NCBI GenBank assembly: GCA_964483105.1
Contig: CAYZZU010000053.1
Span: forward strand, 1-12,668
Direction: 5' to 3'
DNA length: 12,668 nucleotides
From: CAYZZU01 sp964483105
GTDB lineage: Bacteria; CG2-30-53-67
Position numbers and translations under genes: made by a program. Under the pieces are notes generated by a model. The model saw only the letters and a list, made by a program, of their open reading frames with translations, did no database searches and was not told the origin of the DNA. Below are positions 12,603 through 12,668 of this stretch, in pieces. Within the stretch, counting starts at the first letter, position 1, and each line of letters opens with the position of its first letter.

Positions 12603-12668
12603 TTATTTCTTTTCGGTTTTTGCATGGAGATACCGGAAGGTGACCTGACCGTTTTGGCATGCGAGGAT
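12603..12668 (-). pseudogene. Probable transposase C-terminal fragment (edge)
   Basis: The minus strand, entering from the right edge, reads 21 codons ILACQNGQVTFRYLHAKTEK-K and then TAA at 12605-12603. The NGQVTFRY segment resembles the part of IS91/Y2 transposases usually seen as NG-x-VTFRYKD. In such proteins several dozen residues normally follow; here a stop comes about ten residues later and the other frames downstream are non-coding. It therefore looks truncated. The rest lies outside the window, and the family assignment rests on a very short match from memory. Confidence 0.4.

Noticed and set aside
12624..12668. Plus-strand frame MEIPEGD... running off the right edge
   Set aside because: It has no ribosome binding site, and the minus strand of the same bases gives a transposase-like peptide with a stop, which is the better reading.
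1..12668. CRISPR arrays, toxin-antitoxin pairs, phage genes, known riboswitches
   Set aside because: I looked for regularly spaced repeats, short paired genes and c-di-GMP riboswitch-like leaders near the GGDEF gene and found none that hold up.

Overview
The window is a dense, moderately GC-rich bacterial chromosome segment. It starts in the tail of a complex I (nuo) operon and ends at a tRNA pair that borders mobile-element debris. A split ATP synthase locus (atpZ-I-B-E without subunit b or F1), an F0 subunit c with a signal peptide, a sigma-54 type promoter, and gltX followed by tRNA-Gln and tRNA-Glu all fit Desulfobacterota (former Deltaproteobacteria) or a close relative. This placement is inferred from gene layout and protein style; no marker gene settles it.

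Layout. 1-2175: nuoN and a small unrecognised Cys4 protein, probably co-transcribed. 2194-2826 (minus): a short GGDEF diguanylate cyclase, convergent with the previous pair, with a near-perfect sigma-54 promoter at 2883-2898. 3112-4302: a geranylgeranyl reductase family flavoprotein with its own promoter. 4351-4872: a small Cys-rich exported protein of unknown function with a strong promoter. 5027-5458: a stand-alone response-regulator receiver protein. 5492-8146: a promoter and two tandem CNNM/CorC family (DUF21-CBS-CorC_HlyC) membrane proteins. 8191-10140: a promoter and atpZ, atpI, atpB, atpE, with a hairpin-rich 194-nt gap before atpE. 10209-10646: a universal stress protein. 10711-12144: gltX. 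12151-12341: a promoter, tRNA-Gln(CTG) and tRNA-Glu(CTC). 12342-12668: no intact gene; it holds an 18-bp copy of the tRNA-Glu 3' end, an imperfect inverted repeat and the C-terminal scrap of a probable transposase running in from the right.

How the genes work together. NuoN (proton-pumping complex I) and the F0 genes belong to membrane energy conservation. The CNNM pair probably handles divalent cations. The GGDEF protein and the receiver protein are signalling parts, and gltX with its two tRNAs forms a Glu/Gln decoding unit.

Most interesting points: (1) the two CNNM paralogues look degenerate in complementary places, one in the membrane domain and the other in the second CBS motif, suggesting a heteromer; (2) the atpB-atpE gap appears highly structured; (3) the diguanylate cyclase has a sigma-54 promoter with a palindrome upstream; (4) the tRNA-Glu gene carries an att-like duplication beside a transposase remnant. 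I see no convincing large undescribed system. The CNNM pair and the two unrecognised small proteins are the best candidates for new biology.
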